Origin: Candolleomyces eurysporus
Lineage: Eukaryota > Basidiomycota > Agaricomycetes > Agaricales > Psathyrellaceae
NCBI GenBank assembly: GCA_027579435.1
Contig: JANBPK010000753.1
Coordinates: forward strand, 62,001-126,000
DNA length: 64,000 nt
Reading direction: 5' to 3'
The notes below the pieces were generated by a model, which was given only the letters and a program-made list of their open reading frames with translations, was not told the DNA's origin and did no database searches. Positions 1 through 11,773 of this stretch are shown one piece after another. Within the stretch, counting starts at the first letter, position 1; every line of letters begins with the position of its first letter. The position numbers and the translations under genes are program-made.

Positions 1-3000
1 ATGGGGGATTTTTTGAGCCGGAGGACCAGGGAGGAGAACCGACGTGGCCTTGGGAGGGAGAAGCCGGCGGTGGGATGGGCGTAAAGGATAAGACGCGTTC
101 CAGGAATCGATTCCCAACCAACCTTGTTTGTTGAGACCCTCGTTTCTCATCACGTGCGTCGTGTCCACCCACGTGCCCAACTCTGGGGCGTCGCGCTCTG
201 GCCTTCCTTTTGCCGCAGCCCCAGAGACAATGCTGGGAAATCCCTGGGGAACGCGTTTCAGGGGCCATTCCGAGTGTATTCTGTCGAGAGGTCATCAGCC
301 ACCCGTTGGGCATTTTTCAATATACGCACCATACTCATCAATGATCGCCTGTGGCTCGCTGTTTTATTCGAGGACAAGAGAGCAAGTACGCGGGTATGCC
401 TACCTGGAATCCGAGCACAGGAGCTAATAGTGTACAGGGATCGTTGTCAAGTGCATTCATCTTGACCAGATACCATCTACCTACATGCCCTTATACCCTT
501 GCACAGCAACCGCGAAACCTGGTATGGTGTCGTCAGTCCAACAGGCAAGCAGCGTATAATGCTCAAGTACAAGCATGCTGCTTCTCGACCTACTGGAGAT
601 ACCTTGCTCTATCACCTTGTGACAACCCAGGCTTCTGACATCTTCAAAGTTGACAAATCTCCCTCATCCTCAGTAGCAGCATCTCCGGATAATTCTAGGA
701 GGCAATGTGTCCCTGTCGATCTCGTTCAATGTCTTATGGAACCACCAGAACCATGTTCAAAATTTCTCCCGATTGGGTGCGCCATTATTTGCTGGGAAGA
801 GTTGAGATATCGGCGTACAAGGGAGCGAAGAAGTGCGAATCCTACTAAGCACGTCGAGTTCCGCCGTATGTCCGTTTTCGATCTGTTTTGTCCTTGCTAC
901 GATCCGTCGAGGGCTAGAGCATCCCAATTTCGGAATAATACCAAAATCGAAATCAAGTTGTCGCCGTCAAAGGTTCCAGATGATGCCACCTGAAGACTCT
1001 GCGAGTCTACTGCACAAGGAAAACATCCATTATCGACCGGTCGCGGCGCGGCCACAAATGAATGAACGATGCGTATCTTAGCGTTTGAGGCTATCGCTGC
1101 GATCCATACAGCGTCACAGCCACCTACGGCCCCGGCATCGTAGACAATCCAGGAGAATGACTGGGAGATAGACTCATCTAGGACTTGGCCAGCAGTGCTG
1201 ATTTGACGAGTATACCTGTGGAAAGCGTGAGACCAAGCATCCAGTCTCAGGTGTAGCAGGCCTGATACACATCCGATCTTATGCTTTGCCAAAAATACCA
1301 TGTAATCGACCGTGCCCAGGCCACCATGGCCGCGTTTTGAGTAGTACGAGACTCGGGCACTACCGCAACACTAGACGCAGCACTATCCAGCCTTGAGGCC
1401 ACATTGAGCGGTAAAGCACGAATTAGCATCCTAGCAGCAAAGGACTAAAGCTAAAACAAACCTCCATGGATATCGATTTAAGGACGTCTCGTTCTTTCCT
1501 TCCTCTGTCTCTTCCGCGGCCAAGGTGCTTAAAGTCTCTTCACCCCACTACCTCGCATCCTACCTCCCGGTGTCGGCACATGAGAATTTGTGAGATTAGA
1601 GAGTTTGCTTTTTGGTGAGAGGACAACTTTGAACTTCAAGTTGCCAACTCAACTTAGTACGCCAAGTCGCTAAGAGTCAGACCGGGTATCAGACGGTCAC
1701 GCGTTCGGCAGGTGCATCTCGTCATGTCGAAGCGAGCATGCCCCCGATTAAATTCTTGGGGGTGCTGCATCCTGCTGCCATAGTGGAGCGCGTTGTACTT
1801 GAAGTTACGAAAGAGCGGCCAACGGGAAAGTCGCTAATTCGAAGGACAAGAGAGCAATTACGCGAGTAGACCTTCCTTCAGACCATTCAAAAGAGGCTCA
1901 TTTATAAATACATGATGCCTGAGATCCCACCCGTCCGTGGTCCATCGTCCTCACCACCCAAGTACCTCTTCAAATGCTCTCCAAATCATACGAAGCTTCG
2001 TCCTCTCCCCCCTCATCAGCTCTTNGCTNGTGAACCANNCAANNGCAGAACACCATTTGGCCTGGATATCGCTCAGCAGAGACACCTTCAATCTTGGTAA
2101 CTTCTGCTGCTGCCGTTAGGATCGATGATTTCATGGCCGTGGTACTGCAACGCTAGCTTAGGCGCATCCTGCACCCTTCGAGCTCCGGTCTATCTCGATC
2201 TGCAGATTTTCGGGCATACGGTCCACTCGGAATATGTGCCGTGCTCTTACCCTCCAGTTACCGTGCAGATTGATTTGGCAGTGCCAGATTTTTTCGTAGG
2301 GAAACACTTGTGGTTCACTCCCAAAGAAGAATCTACACCGTTTTCCGAATGCGTCGAAGCTCGGAGGGATGACGCCTCCCTATTATACAGACGTTGACAC
2401 ATACGTGGATCCTCGGCCTTCCAGTAGCGATAGTAGATTATATCGGAATCCCTGCGGAGGGGCATTTTCTTCGTGGTGATGTCTCTCTCGACCATCGTAC
2501 CCGGTGGCACCAGAGAAGTATTAGTTTCCCTTTGAGGGTCTTCTCCCATTATGGCAAGTACCCTAGACATCCCGCATACTTACATACATCTGTCAGTAAC
2601 AGCAGGGCCAAGCCCAGTCAACCCAATTAACGCGCTTGTGCACACCCACCGGCAAGTATCGTCACGGTAGGCTTTTAATTGATAGAAATTTCGTACGGCG
2701 CCAATCTATATCCATGTCCACCAATGCCCACATACACGTGCAATCGTTGACTAAAATCTCTAAAGGTGTACCCCACTCCTACTGACTCTCATCTGAGGTT
2801 TGATCCATCGACTACTAGCGCCATCAACAGTGCGCCTCGGTCCGCCACCGCATTTGATAGCCCGACTCGGCTTTTCCAGGAACAAGAACGCGGGCATAGA
2901 ACGACCATGTGGGTGAAGGGAGGGTGCACCTTGAGAGTGTATTGGCGCTGAAGTCACAGGATGGCACGAAAATAAAAATTTATATCCACTCGTTCTCCGC

Positions 3001-3944
3001 AGCACTCACGGTGTCCGAGTCGTTGGCTAAAAGCTCCCGTTGCGGACTACCAAAGACTACCAATCGGCTCAGGCCAAGTAAATTTAAAGACTCGAGCACA
3101 TCCTATCAGACCCTACATCCTACCCCCTATCGCTCTACTCTAGGTCACAATGTGGTTACTATCTATATCAGTGTGATCTCTACTGAGATTGCCTCGGAAC
3201 CGATGACGCCCAGTGGCGCTTGCTTGGAACGGAATTGACCTTGTGGAGGGGGCCTGTGGCTGTCAGCCGCTGCCGCCTATCTATTTGTCCCTGCAAAGAC
3301 GAGACCTACATCGAGACAAAGCACTGCGCCCGAATTGAATAGCTGTTGCGGTCTTCATTCTGACCCTAAATGTTACCCGTTGTCTTTGACACTTGGCTGT
3401 GTATTCGCCACGCACAACTCTCTTTTAACCACATTCGTCAGATAACGTTGGATACTTGCCTGTCAAGCAACAACGGTCGTGACAGATTCTTGATTTCCGA
3501 GGCTTCCTTGTCCGCCAGCGCCTCATCCGGTCACTCTAGAGCAGTCTGGGGAACATGGGAGTACCCGGCCCTTCAGCCGAAAAGCGGACTCGACCCTATT
3601 CTACGGAGCCTTTTAAGGACCATAAACTCAGCACCAGGGTCCCCGTCAAAGCTTGAATTGTCGGCTTCAAACCTCCTCCTGAGTCTCTTCAGCGAACCAA
3701 AACTGTTCGGGTAGACGCTAACCCAATTCCAATTGTAGTTCGGTATAACTACTATACAATCCCTTTTGAATGCTATATTACAAACAACGGTGCAACTAAG
3801 GCAATAATCGATAGGTATCTAAAAAGAGTTCTGAACTCTTTTAGTAAAAGATTGACGAGTAAGTAGCAAAATGCAAGTATCTAATCTCTATGTGGGTGAC
3901 GCAGTCCGTATAAGGAACTATGCGCAAAGCTTGTCAGGCATAGA
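1..3944. other. No supported gene; probably decayed intergenic DNA
   Basis: Open frames here are short on both strands, overlap each other and show no motif I recognise. A cluster of Ns lies at 2025-2044. One plus-strand stretch (about 499-993) and one minus-strand stretch (about 897-1429) stay open long enough to be exon remnants, but neither can be joined into a convincing product. A TATA-like run occurs near 1900, upstream of a short frame that ends among the Ns. I assign nothing. Confidence 0.5.
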
Positions 3945-5509
3945 TTATATTAGGGTACTTCTAAGCATCGTAGAACTGTGGAGCCAGTCAGATGTGATAT
4001 CGCGAAGAACAAGGATCACGGTACAACGCACCTTGCTTTTGGGAAGGCTGCTATCGTCATCGATTTGGACATCCGTTGTGACAGAAACGACAGGATAGGT
4101 TTTGCTAGTCTGTTGCGAAGTCTGGGGGTATGTTCGAAGGTTACTGAGTTGGACCTGGTTTGTTTGAGATGTTTTGCCAGAGGACCGGGCCGAGAGTTCA
4201 TGTTCGGAGTTCGAGACCGCACGCATACGTTGTCGTCCGTTGAGTGTTGCCAGCAGGACGTTCGCATACAGCCTTCCAAGGAGATATTCGCTAGCGAGCA
4301 CGCCCGATGTTAGAAAGGTGACACATTAAACCGAGGACGTCGGACTCACAAGCACACGTAGAACAAGTTGTCAGGGAAGAGAAGGTAGCAGATCAAGTCT
4401 ACCAGGGCACAAGCAGTAGTAACCATGCCGTTCTCGATGGTGTGGACGATGAGGGCATTGAGCACATTCTTCGATCCAGTATAAGCCGTGGCTCCACGGG
4501 CCTTGGTGAGCTGGAGGACAGATAAATATTTAGCAACGAGAGTTCTCTACCCGGTGGTAAGCGAATATCACGTACGATGATGACCATAGTAATCGAGATG
4601 AGCACATCACATATGAAGCTTCCGGCCAACCAAACGATGACAGTTCGCTTGAGGGTCCTCAAGAGATCCAATTGCCGGGCAAGGAGGGTAAACTAATTAG
4701 CAGCATCAGCAAGGGAACGGGATATTATGACCGGGAAGCCCAAACCTGGATGGTGACACCATAGCTAGCCGCGCACTGCATGCCCGCTGTCTGCAGAAAG
4801 GGTGAGTTTCTCTGGTGGATGGGTACAACAGGGGGAGATATACGAACCAGCACCACAAGACCGGCAGACATCTTGCCCCAAATCGACTTGGTCAAGACGA
4901 GAATTCTCCTGGGAAGACTGTAAGGCGACCGCATTTGAATCGGAAAGCAGTCCCTTACCATGCAAAGAACACCTGAGTGCACAAGCCGACCGTCCCATTA
5001 AGAGCTGGAAGCGCGGCACCAGACCAAGGAGTGTTGATGAAAACTCTGGGATCCGTGAAGCCAACCGCGAGAATACTATATGTAGTGTGGGTAGAGAAGA
5101 ACATATGGAGGATCTCCACAATAACCACGACAACGACTTGGGAAGAGTTGAGAAACAATATTGAACCATGAGAAATTCCATATCTCACCCAAGAAGACAA
5201 AGAACCGTCTGTCTGTACTGGCGTAGTTCATATAGTAGTGGTCTGTATAACATTAAAGTAATCAGATATGAAATCACTTCAACGAAGAAGAATGAAGACG
5301 AACAGATCTGCATGGCAAACGCCCCATTCAGGAAGAAGCTGATGAGGGAGCCCATCAACTGCCGAAGAGGTATAAGCTGAAGATCATGTTGGGAGTTTGA
5401 GTGATCGTACCAAGGGGCCAGTACTGGTAGAACGGAATGCCGCAGTCAGCAATCGAACTGAGGGACGGAGGGGAAACACTTACAGGAGGATATAGGGATT
5501 GCTTGCCAT
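3945..5509 (-). CDS. DUF6534-type seven-TM integral membrane protein
   Basis: This is a multi-exon minus-strand gene of a family that is very abundant in Agaricomycetes and has no established function. The family usually has about seven membrane segments, the last few carrying the DUF6534 domain. Conserved pieces appear in order. After a short first exon (MASNPYILL, ATG at 5509) comes a hydrophobic segment with SLISFFLNGAFAMQIC. A YYMNYASTDRRFF exon follows, then a long exon ending in CTQVFFAW and RILVLTKSIWGKM, a typical family signature. Next are TVIVWLAGSFICDVLISITM and NALIVHTIENGMVTTACALV, and last FEYLLGRLYANVLLATLNGR with a polar cytosolic tail. Introns are about 50-60 nt. The order and junctions are good; the exact splice sites of the first two exons are inferred. 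No frameshift is needed. Confidence 0.8.
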
Positions 5510-7131
5510 GACTTTAGATGGGTGTTGGACGGGGGAACCAGGTCAAAGGGTCATGGAGACGACCTTGGGTCCCATTCCCTTTAGTACCAGGACAAGGATT
5601 ATGAAAAGTCCCATTAGGCAACTCTCACGAGAAGCTTCCGGTTCAGGGTCTTTGATCGCACCCAAATCGCACCTGCTTCTTTGGGGACCCAGCATATCGC
5701 AGATCNAAAAAACTTTCGGACAAAACGTCCCATCAAACGCTGAGATTACGATTCCGAGTGTGTGCGCCAACTGTGCGCTCGGGCATCCTTCACCTGCCAC
5801 GCATTCCGAGCAAGTCACAATCGAGGCCGTTATCGCAGTTGTGCTGGCAATTTGGTTGTCGGATTTTCCGCCGATTCGATCTAAAAGGTATGTCAAAAGG
5901 TGTACCTTGATCCATGACAAGTCGACTGCCAGTCATGTCGCAGCAATGCAATTCGGCTATTCATACCACCCCAAATTCATAAATGAATTATTTGAATGTT
6001 CATCCACTATTAAAGGCTAACACAGACATAGTAAGTTTCCTGTCAACGTGAATGTTAAACGCCAAATAGGTCTGAGTCCTTCAGCTCGGGAGGTATTCGT
6101 ACAACTTACCGTAACTGATCAAACAACTCCACCTTCCGCCGAACCCGCGCCGACCGGGGAGGCGCCCAGGCAGTGGAAAAGGACTAATTGCATTCACGCT
6201 CTTTATTGATGCGCTGTAGCCTACAACCCTGCAGTCGGTCGTTGTAGTCAAGGCTAGGTTAACAGGGCCCACCGATCAAGGTTGGGGCGGGCGTACGACT
6301 TTCTGATGCGAGCGCACGATTTGAACAAAAATTCACAGAAAGATTGCTTCTCTACTATGCCCGTTAGGGTGCCGCTGTTGCGTTCTCGCCTTCGGAATAT
6401 CGTAAGTGAGCCAATGTTCGCACCCCCACATGAAAATTGGGCGAGCTATGCGCCGGATAAAAAAAGGCTGGAGCGCTCTATGTGCGAGGTGGAGGACCTG
6501 AGCAATTATCATCATCAGAAGCTTACATGGAAGATCCTTCCCCATGGGTCGAACTCACCTGGCTAACACTATTTATGACGAGTGGGGCGGGGCGTGACTA
6601 TCGGAAGGAAGGTTCGTCTTTTTCCACCCGCCAGTATAAAAGAACTGGGGGCTCAGAACGGCCAGAGGTTATTTCAACCAGATCGATAAGAATGGGAGGT
6701 CACTAGGGACATCGCAACATCGAGACTGATCATATCAAATCCACTCTGGGCAGCTTTACCGGCGGTTAAGGCAACAACGATAGTGGGTTGGCGCTCCACA
6801 TGTGTTCTTTCTTGGTGATTTAGGACCAGTTACTACTCACACTGCCGGTGAAGTTGAGTAAGTCTTGAATTGTCAGGACGGGGCTTGCGGCGACCTCACC
6901 TCGATTTCCCACCTGCACAATGCGGGGTACGGTAACGCGTCTAGGGGACGGCTGAAACCCCCTCGGAAGATTGGGCCTGAAAAATAATCAATAGAACAGA
7001 GTGAAAATTGAACGAAAAAGAGGAACCAGACAGTGGCGGTGACATCTCAAAGGCGGAAAGCACGCTTGGGTCGCGCAGAATGCAATGTCATATCGTGATT
7101 GACGCACTGAGTAAACATAAAGGGAGACCAT
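5510..7131. other. Intergenic, no gene seen
   Basis: This stretch separates the DUF6534 gene promoter from the 3' end of SURF6. Frames of up to 173 codons occur near 5499-6020, but they overlap in both directions, contain an N at 5706 and show no recognisable domain. It probably holds the DUF6534 promoter and the SURF6 3' untranslated region. Confidence 0.5.
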
Positions 7132-8547
7132 TTACTTGCTCTTGCCCTTCTTCCCCGTTCCGAAGGTTTTCTTGCCCTCGAAACCCGGGCGAGCCTTCCC
7201 CTTGCCCGCAGCACCCTTCTTTCCTGAAGAGCCGCCAGACTTCTTGTCCTTTCTGCGCTCGTTGCGCATGGCAATATTATCTGTTCGCTTTTTCTGACGA
7301 GCGGCCATGGCAGCAGTCACCTGCTCCTTTCGCTCCGTCCTAGACCATGGAGTGAGTCGGAATATCAGCAAATATAATCGAGGTGACCTACCAATCTTTC
7401 TTCGACTTCTGTTTCTCCTTATCTTTCCGCTTAGCCGCCTTCTTGAGGCGCGCTTCGTCGTCCCTAACTTTGACACCCTCCATTCTTGCTTCCGCCTTTG
7501 CCCACTGCTCTCTTTCGGCGATCTCTTTTTTCTTCTCCTCTGGAAGTGACTCCAGCTTAGCCTTCTTCGCGTGTAGCTGTGCGAGAGCCTGTTTAGGGTC
7601 CGAAGATGCTTTCAAAGACTTGTACTTTGACGACGCGGCATTGGAAGAGGCACCACGAGAGGATGATGGATCCGTGACAGTAGAAAAGGCGACGTTGGCG
7701 AGCTTGGAGTGTGGACCGGATTCTGGTACGAGGAGCTGCGTTTTCGCGACATTCCCTTTAATTTGAGCGGGTCCTTTCTCGTTTTTCTCCTTCTCCGGTT
7801 TCCTGCGAGCCTCAGCCTCCCTTCGCACCCGCTCCCTCGTCTCCTTTCTCCGCCGTTCGCGTAGCAGTGCTCTCTGTTGCCTCCTCTCCTCGAGAAGCTC
7901 GTCCTTCGAGCCTGGCTCTCCTTTCAAGCTCGAATGGCGATTCCGAAGGTTCGCAATCTTGTCGTGTAGTTTTTGCCGGAGAGATGCGAACCCTCCCTCT
8001 GCAGAAGGCATTGGAATGAATTCCTCCTCTTCTTGAGGTGCATCCTCATCGTCGCCCTGATCAAAGTCGACGTCCATATCGCCGTCACTGCCAGAATCAT
8101 CTTCCGATCCAGCAATTTTTTGTTGGCCGTTTCTTGTTCTTCTTTGGCGAAGAAGCCTCCTCGGCACTTCGTTCATTTTGAATGTCTACAACTGTTTTTT
8201 GGTTTGCAGGGTCAAGCTTGAAGCCATAGGTAAGTTCGAGACGACCCGAAAAGATCAGACGAACGCACCTTCTGCCTCTTCGCCGCCTGTTTGGCCGCAG
8301 CAACTTCTGCCGCATGCTTTAAGCCTTTCTGCTTCTTGCTATGTTTCTGAAATTTATTGGCCATCTACACGCACGTTTTATATAGTAGTAAACATTAAAA
8401 GCGGAGCTAACACACCTGTTCTTCGATTTTCTGCTCATTTACGATGTAGTATTGAGCTGGGATGAGCTTGAGAAGATTTTCGAACGTTTCATTGTGCTGT
8501 TCGAGCGATGCTCGCAGAATGTTAGCTGGTGTCGGTGTGATTGGCAT
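7132..8547 (-). CDS. RRP14: SURF6/Rrp14 family ribosome biogenesis protein (apparent +1 frameshift)
   Basis: This is a nucleolar protein of the SURF6 family, which acts in pre-rRNA processing and 60S/40S assembly. Four exons read 8547-8416, 8364-8269, 8216-7392 and 7339-7132, with introns of 51-52 nt. Exon 1 holds the Rrp14 N-terminal helix (SLEQHNETFENLLKLIPAQY). Exon 2 is basic (MANKFQKHSKKQKGLK). Exon 3 contains an acidic patch and a long charged coiled coil. Exon 4 carries the family's C-terminal box (WTERKEQV...RQKKRTDNIAMRNERRKDKK) and a Gly/Lys tail. Exon 3 changes frame at a run of six T (8116-8121). Removing one base gives exactly 420 codons (419 aa), so I read this as a sequencing error in a functional gene. 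The first GMC repeat block begins only about 90 nt upstream of the start codon. Confidence 0.88.
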
Positions 8548-9462
8548 TTTCCCCGTAGATTCGAGGTTGGGGAGGTAACCTTCAGCGCCGTCGTTCACGA
8601 TGAGGACAAGCAAAGGAAAGCCATGTCCGGTTGTTCTGGGTTGGGTGGCTGTGTTGACATTGGGGTTAGGGCTTTGATTCCCTGACGGCAAAGCTCTTCT
8701 TCCCGACCTATAATTAGTCTCCCGTAGCCAGACTGACGATTTCTGCGTGTCGTTACTTTAGTAAGAACACATTCATCAGTAACCTATAATGCTCTATATT
8801 TCTTTGACGCTCTTCGTCGATCTCATAGCATCCAGGAGCATGCTTATATTGCGATCAATGTGAAGAGAAGGCCTCCGGTTCAGAACATCGCAGTGTTCTT
8901 CAAAATACAAGTTTTCAATGCGCGCACCGGGTGTAATGTCTAGAAAACCTGCTGTCTTGCCTATTGGTGCTAGCTCGCTCCATATCGTAGCCAAGTATGA
9001 CGGAATCGGTGCTGGGTGGCTTCTCGTCTCCAGGGCGGCTTGATGAGTTGGATGTAGGTTTTCCAGCTTGAACGTCAGCGCGTGAACTGACTGTTCTCTT
9101 TCAGCGTTTGTTTGGTCCACTGATCATGCTTCTAACGCCGTATTTTACGGACCTATATGTCATGCAACAAGAATACTTCTGAACGTCAAGGAAAATCTTA
9201 CGGCGTGGTCTTGTGTGAATGTCGCCCATCTAAGGCCGCCGAATACACTGCTCCTTCAAGTTTCTATCACAAGTTTATTGGAGCGGGCGCCCCTTAGGAT
9301 TCTAGATTCGCCGAGCATATCTGCTCACATTACCCCATGACCCACCCATGGGCCGCGACCGCGGTCACAATCTCATGACCCTTTGTTATGCAACAATGTT
9401 GAAATTGCATGCTTAAGCTGCAAGGACGTTGAGGGTTCTTCGTCCAGCACCTTCATATCGGA
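8548..9462. other. Divergent intergenic region; left edge of the GMC repeat array
   Basis: This sequence lies between SURF6 (-) and the first GMC gene (+). From about 8638 it matches the spacers between the GMC copies, starting with a block containing GGGGTTAGGG at 8662-8671. A minus-strand frame of 108 codons (8794-9120) is open here, but its counterparts in the other spacers are broken and carry an extra block of about 45 nt. I therefore do not call it a gene. The last 250 nt, with the proline-rich DNA GATTC(C)AGA(T/A)TCGCCGA, recur upstream of every GMC copy and presumably contain the promoter. Confidence 0.6.
8794..9120 (-). other. Open frame, possible remnant of an old gene copied with the array
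   Basis: A minus-strand frame of 108 codons starts MDQTNAERE and ends RSTKSVKEI. Related sequence lies on the same strand in each of the other spacers (about 12690-13030, 16550-16850, 19990-20380, 23560-23940). There it is interrupted by stops and frame changes and contains a block absent here. I recognise no domain. It is either a non-coding repeat or a dead gene that travelled with the GMC unit. Confidence 0.2.
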
Positions 9463-11773
9463 ATGGGCAAACTCACTAGCACCCTTGTCGGCTTCATTGC
9501 CCTCAGCGCTTCGCTCACTCATAGCAAGGTATTGGAAAACCTCGAGCAGCTGGACTCTGCGAAAGAGTCCTACGACTTTGTTATCGTTGGAGGTCCGACT
9601 CCCCTAAATTCATCTTCGCGATCGTTGACGTTCCTTATCAGGTGGAATCGGAGGCTCGACTGTGGCCAGTCGACTCTCTGAAAACCCTCGTTACAATGTC
9701 CTCCTCATTGAAGCAGGACCGACGTTAGTCCCATCTTTCCACTTCATTTCGCGAGATGATCGATGAAACGCCTAATTAATATCGATATTGATCACAGCAA
9801 CGAAGGCGTTATCGACATCGCCGTGCCAGCATTCTTCCTGAATATTAACAGCACTTACAGTTGGGGCCATGTCACGACGCCTCAGATCGGTTTAAACAAT
9901 CGTTCCCTACCGTATAACCAGGCACGTGTTCTTGGTGGTTCCAGCTCTCATAGTGAGTGGCAAGCGATTATCTGTCCTGCCTCTCGTCGTCAATCCTAAA
10001 ATGAAATTTAATTAATAGATGGGATGGTCTATACACGCGGTTCATCCGACGACTTTGACCTCTGGGGAAGAGTATCAGGGGATCGTTCCTGGTCCTGGAA
10101 AACCCTGTACCCGTATTTCTTACGCGTAAGTCTGTCACACGTCTATTAAAGCCTAGTGTTTAGACTCGACGTAAAATTAACGCAACCTACCTTAGAATGA
10201 GAAACTTGTCCCACCGCCAGGTGGTCGTGACGCAAGCGGCCAATACGATCCTCAATTCCACGGTACTCGCGGTCTTACTTCAGTTAGCCTTCCATGGGGT
10301 GGCCCAACAGATTTCGATCTTTTAGCGATTAAGAATGCCGAGCAGAGCAAGGAGATCAAGTTCAATCTGGACGTCAATTCGGGCAAACCGTCAGGCCTTA
10401 GTGGGTCGTCCTGCCACCTGCCACCTTTACTCGGTGACTGACAACCAGGTATTATTATCAGTCTGGGTTCAAGCCACAATCGGAAACGGAGAGCGTTCGA
10501 GTGCGGCAGTTGGGGTTTTGGGGGGTAAAGTCAAGGAACGGCCCAACTTGACCATTCTACTCAATACCCATGCCACTCGAGTGCTTCCTTCCAAGGAGTC
10601 TCGTCAATTGGATATCAGGACGGTCGAGATCGTATCTGTCTCGAGCGGTAGTCTATATTTACTCACACAGCCATTGACGTGAGCTTAACATCCCGTCCCC
10701 TTTCCAGGAAAAAAGACGACTGTCACTGCCAAAAAGGAATTGATCGTGTCGGGAGGAGCGTTTGGAACACCGCACCTCCTATTGAGCTCTGGTATCGGAG
10801 ACAAGAAAGAGCTGGAAGATGTCAATGTGAAGAGTATTCACCACCTCCCGGACGTCGGAAAAGGATTGAGCGACCACTTGTCATTCCAAGTTAGCTGGAG
10901 TGCCGATGACGTTGTCAGACCTGTCGATACTGTTGCTGCTCTCGAGGAGTGGCAGACGAATCGTACTGGTCCTCTGACAGAAGCTGTCGGCCATCAGCTT
11001 ATGTTTTCTCGCATACCGCCCAATGCTCCGTTGTTCAAGGAGCACCGTGACCCTGCAGCTGGTCCCAATTCACCCCATATCGAAATTAGCCTGCTTGTAA
11101 GTCGGTGCTCGCATAAATCTACCAGTAGTCTGACAGTAGATTCCAGTCTCTAGGCCCTCGGGTTCTCGGTTTTGTGGCACTTTTGACTCCCAAATCTCGT
11201 GAGTGTCCTACTCTCTATTCAATGCTACTTCACTCATGAACATCTAGGTGGTACCGTCAAGATTGCCTCCAACAACCCTCTTGATAAGCCCCTCATCGAT
11301 CCCGGCTACCTGACCCATCCCTTCGACCTCCTAGCATTCAAAGAAGGCATCCGCATAGCCAAGCGATGGTATGAAGGGCCCGTTTATGAAGGATATATCA
11401 CTAATTTCCTTGGCCCTGACCCGGACACGCTTCCGGAGAGGGAGTTTGATAACGCGTTGAGAGCGGGAGCTGGAACCTGGTGGCATCCGGTTGGCACTGC
11501 TAGTATCTCACCCAAAGGAGCGAAGCATGGTGTTTTAGATCCAGAGTTGAAAGTCAAGGGTGTGAAGGGACTTCGGGTCGTTGACGCTTCAGCGATTGTG
11601 AGTGTGTTTTTAGTCCGCATACTAGCGGTCGTTGCTAGACTCGAGCTAACTGACTGGGGGCGATCCTCCTCCGTGTCTCCTATCGACAGCCTTATGTTCC
11701 GACTGCGCATACCCAAGCCTCTGTGTACGCTCTGGCAGAGAAGGCCTCGGATCTCATCAAAGCATCCTGGTAA
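9463..11773 (+). CDS. GMC oxidoreductase, aryl-alcohol-oxidase type, copy 1
   Basis: Secreted FAD-dependent oxidase/dehydrogenase of the GMC superfamily (CAZy AA3_2-like). By family it oxidises aromatic or other alcohols and can make H2O2. Exons: 9463-9592, 9642-9723, 9798-9952, 10019-10125, 10196-10400, 10462-10647, 10708-11096, 11147-11198, 11248-11597 and 11690-11773. They sum to exactly 580 codons (579 aa), with every splice GT...AG. In order: a hydrophobic N-terminal signal (TSTLVGFIALSASL); the FAD loop VIVGGGIGGST and VLLIEAGP; the GMC signature 1 region ARVLGGSSSHNGMVYTRG; the signature 2-like FGTPHLLLSSGIG; and the two catalytic histidines expected by homology, in WWHPVGTASISP and PYVPTAHTQA. 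The gene is intact. The exact substrate cannot be read from the sequence. Confidence 0.93.
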
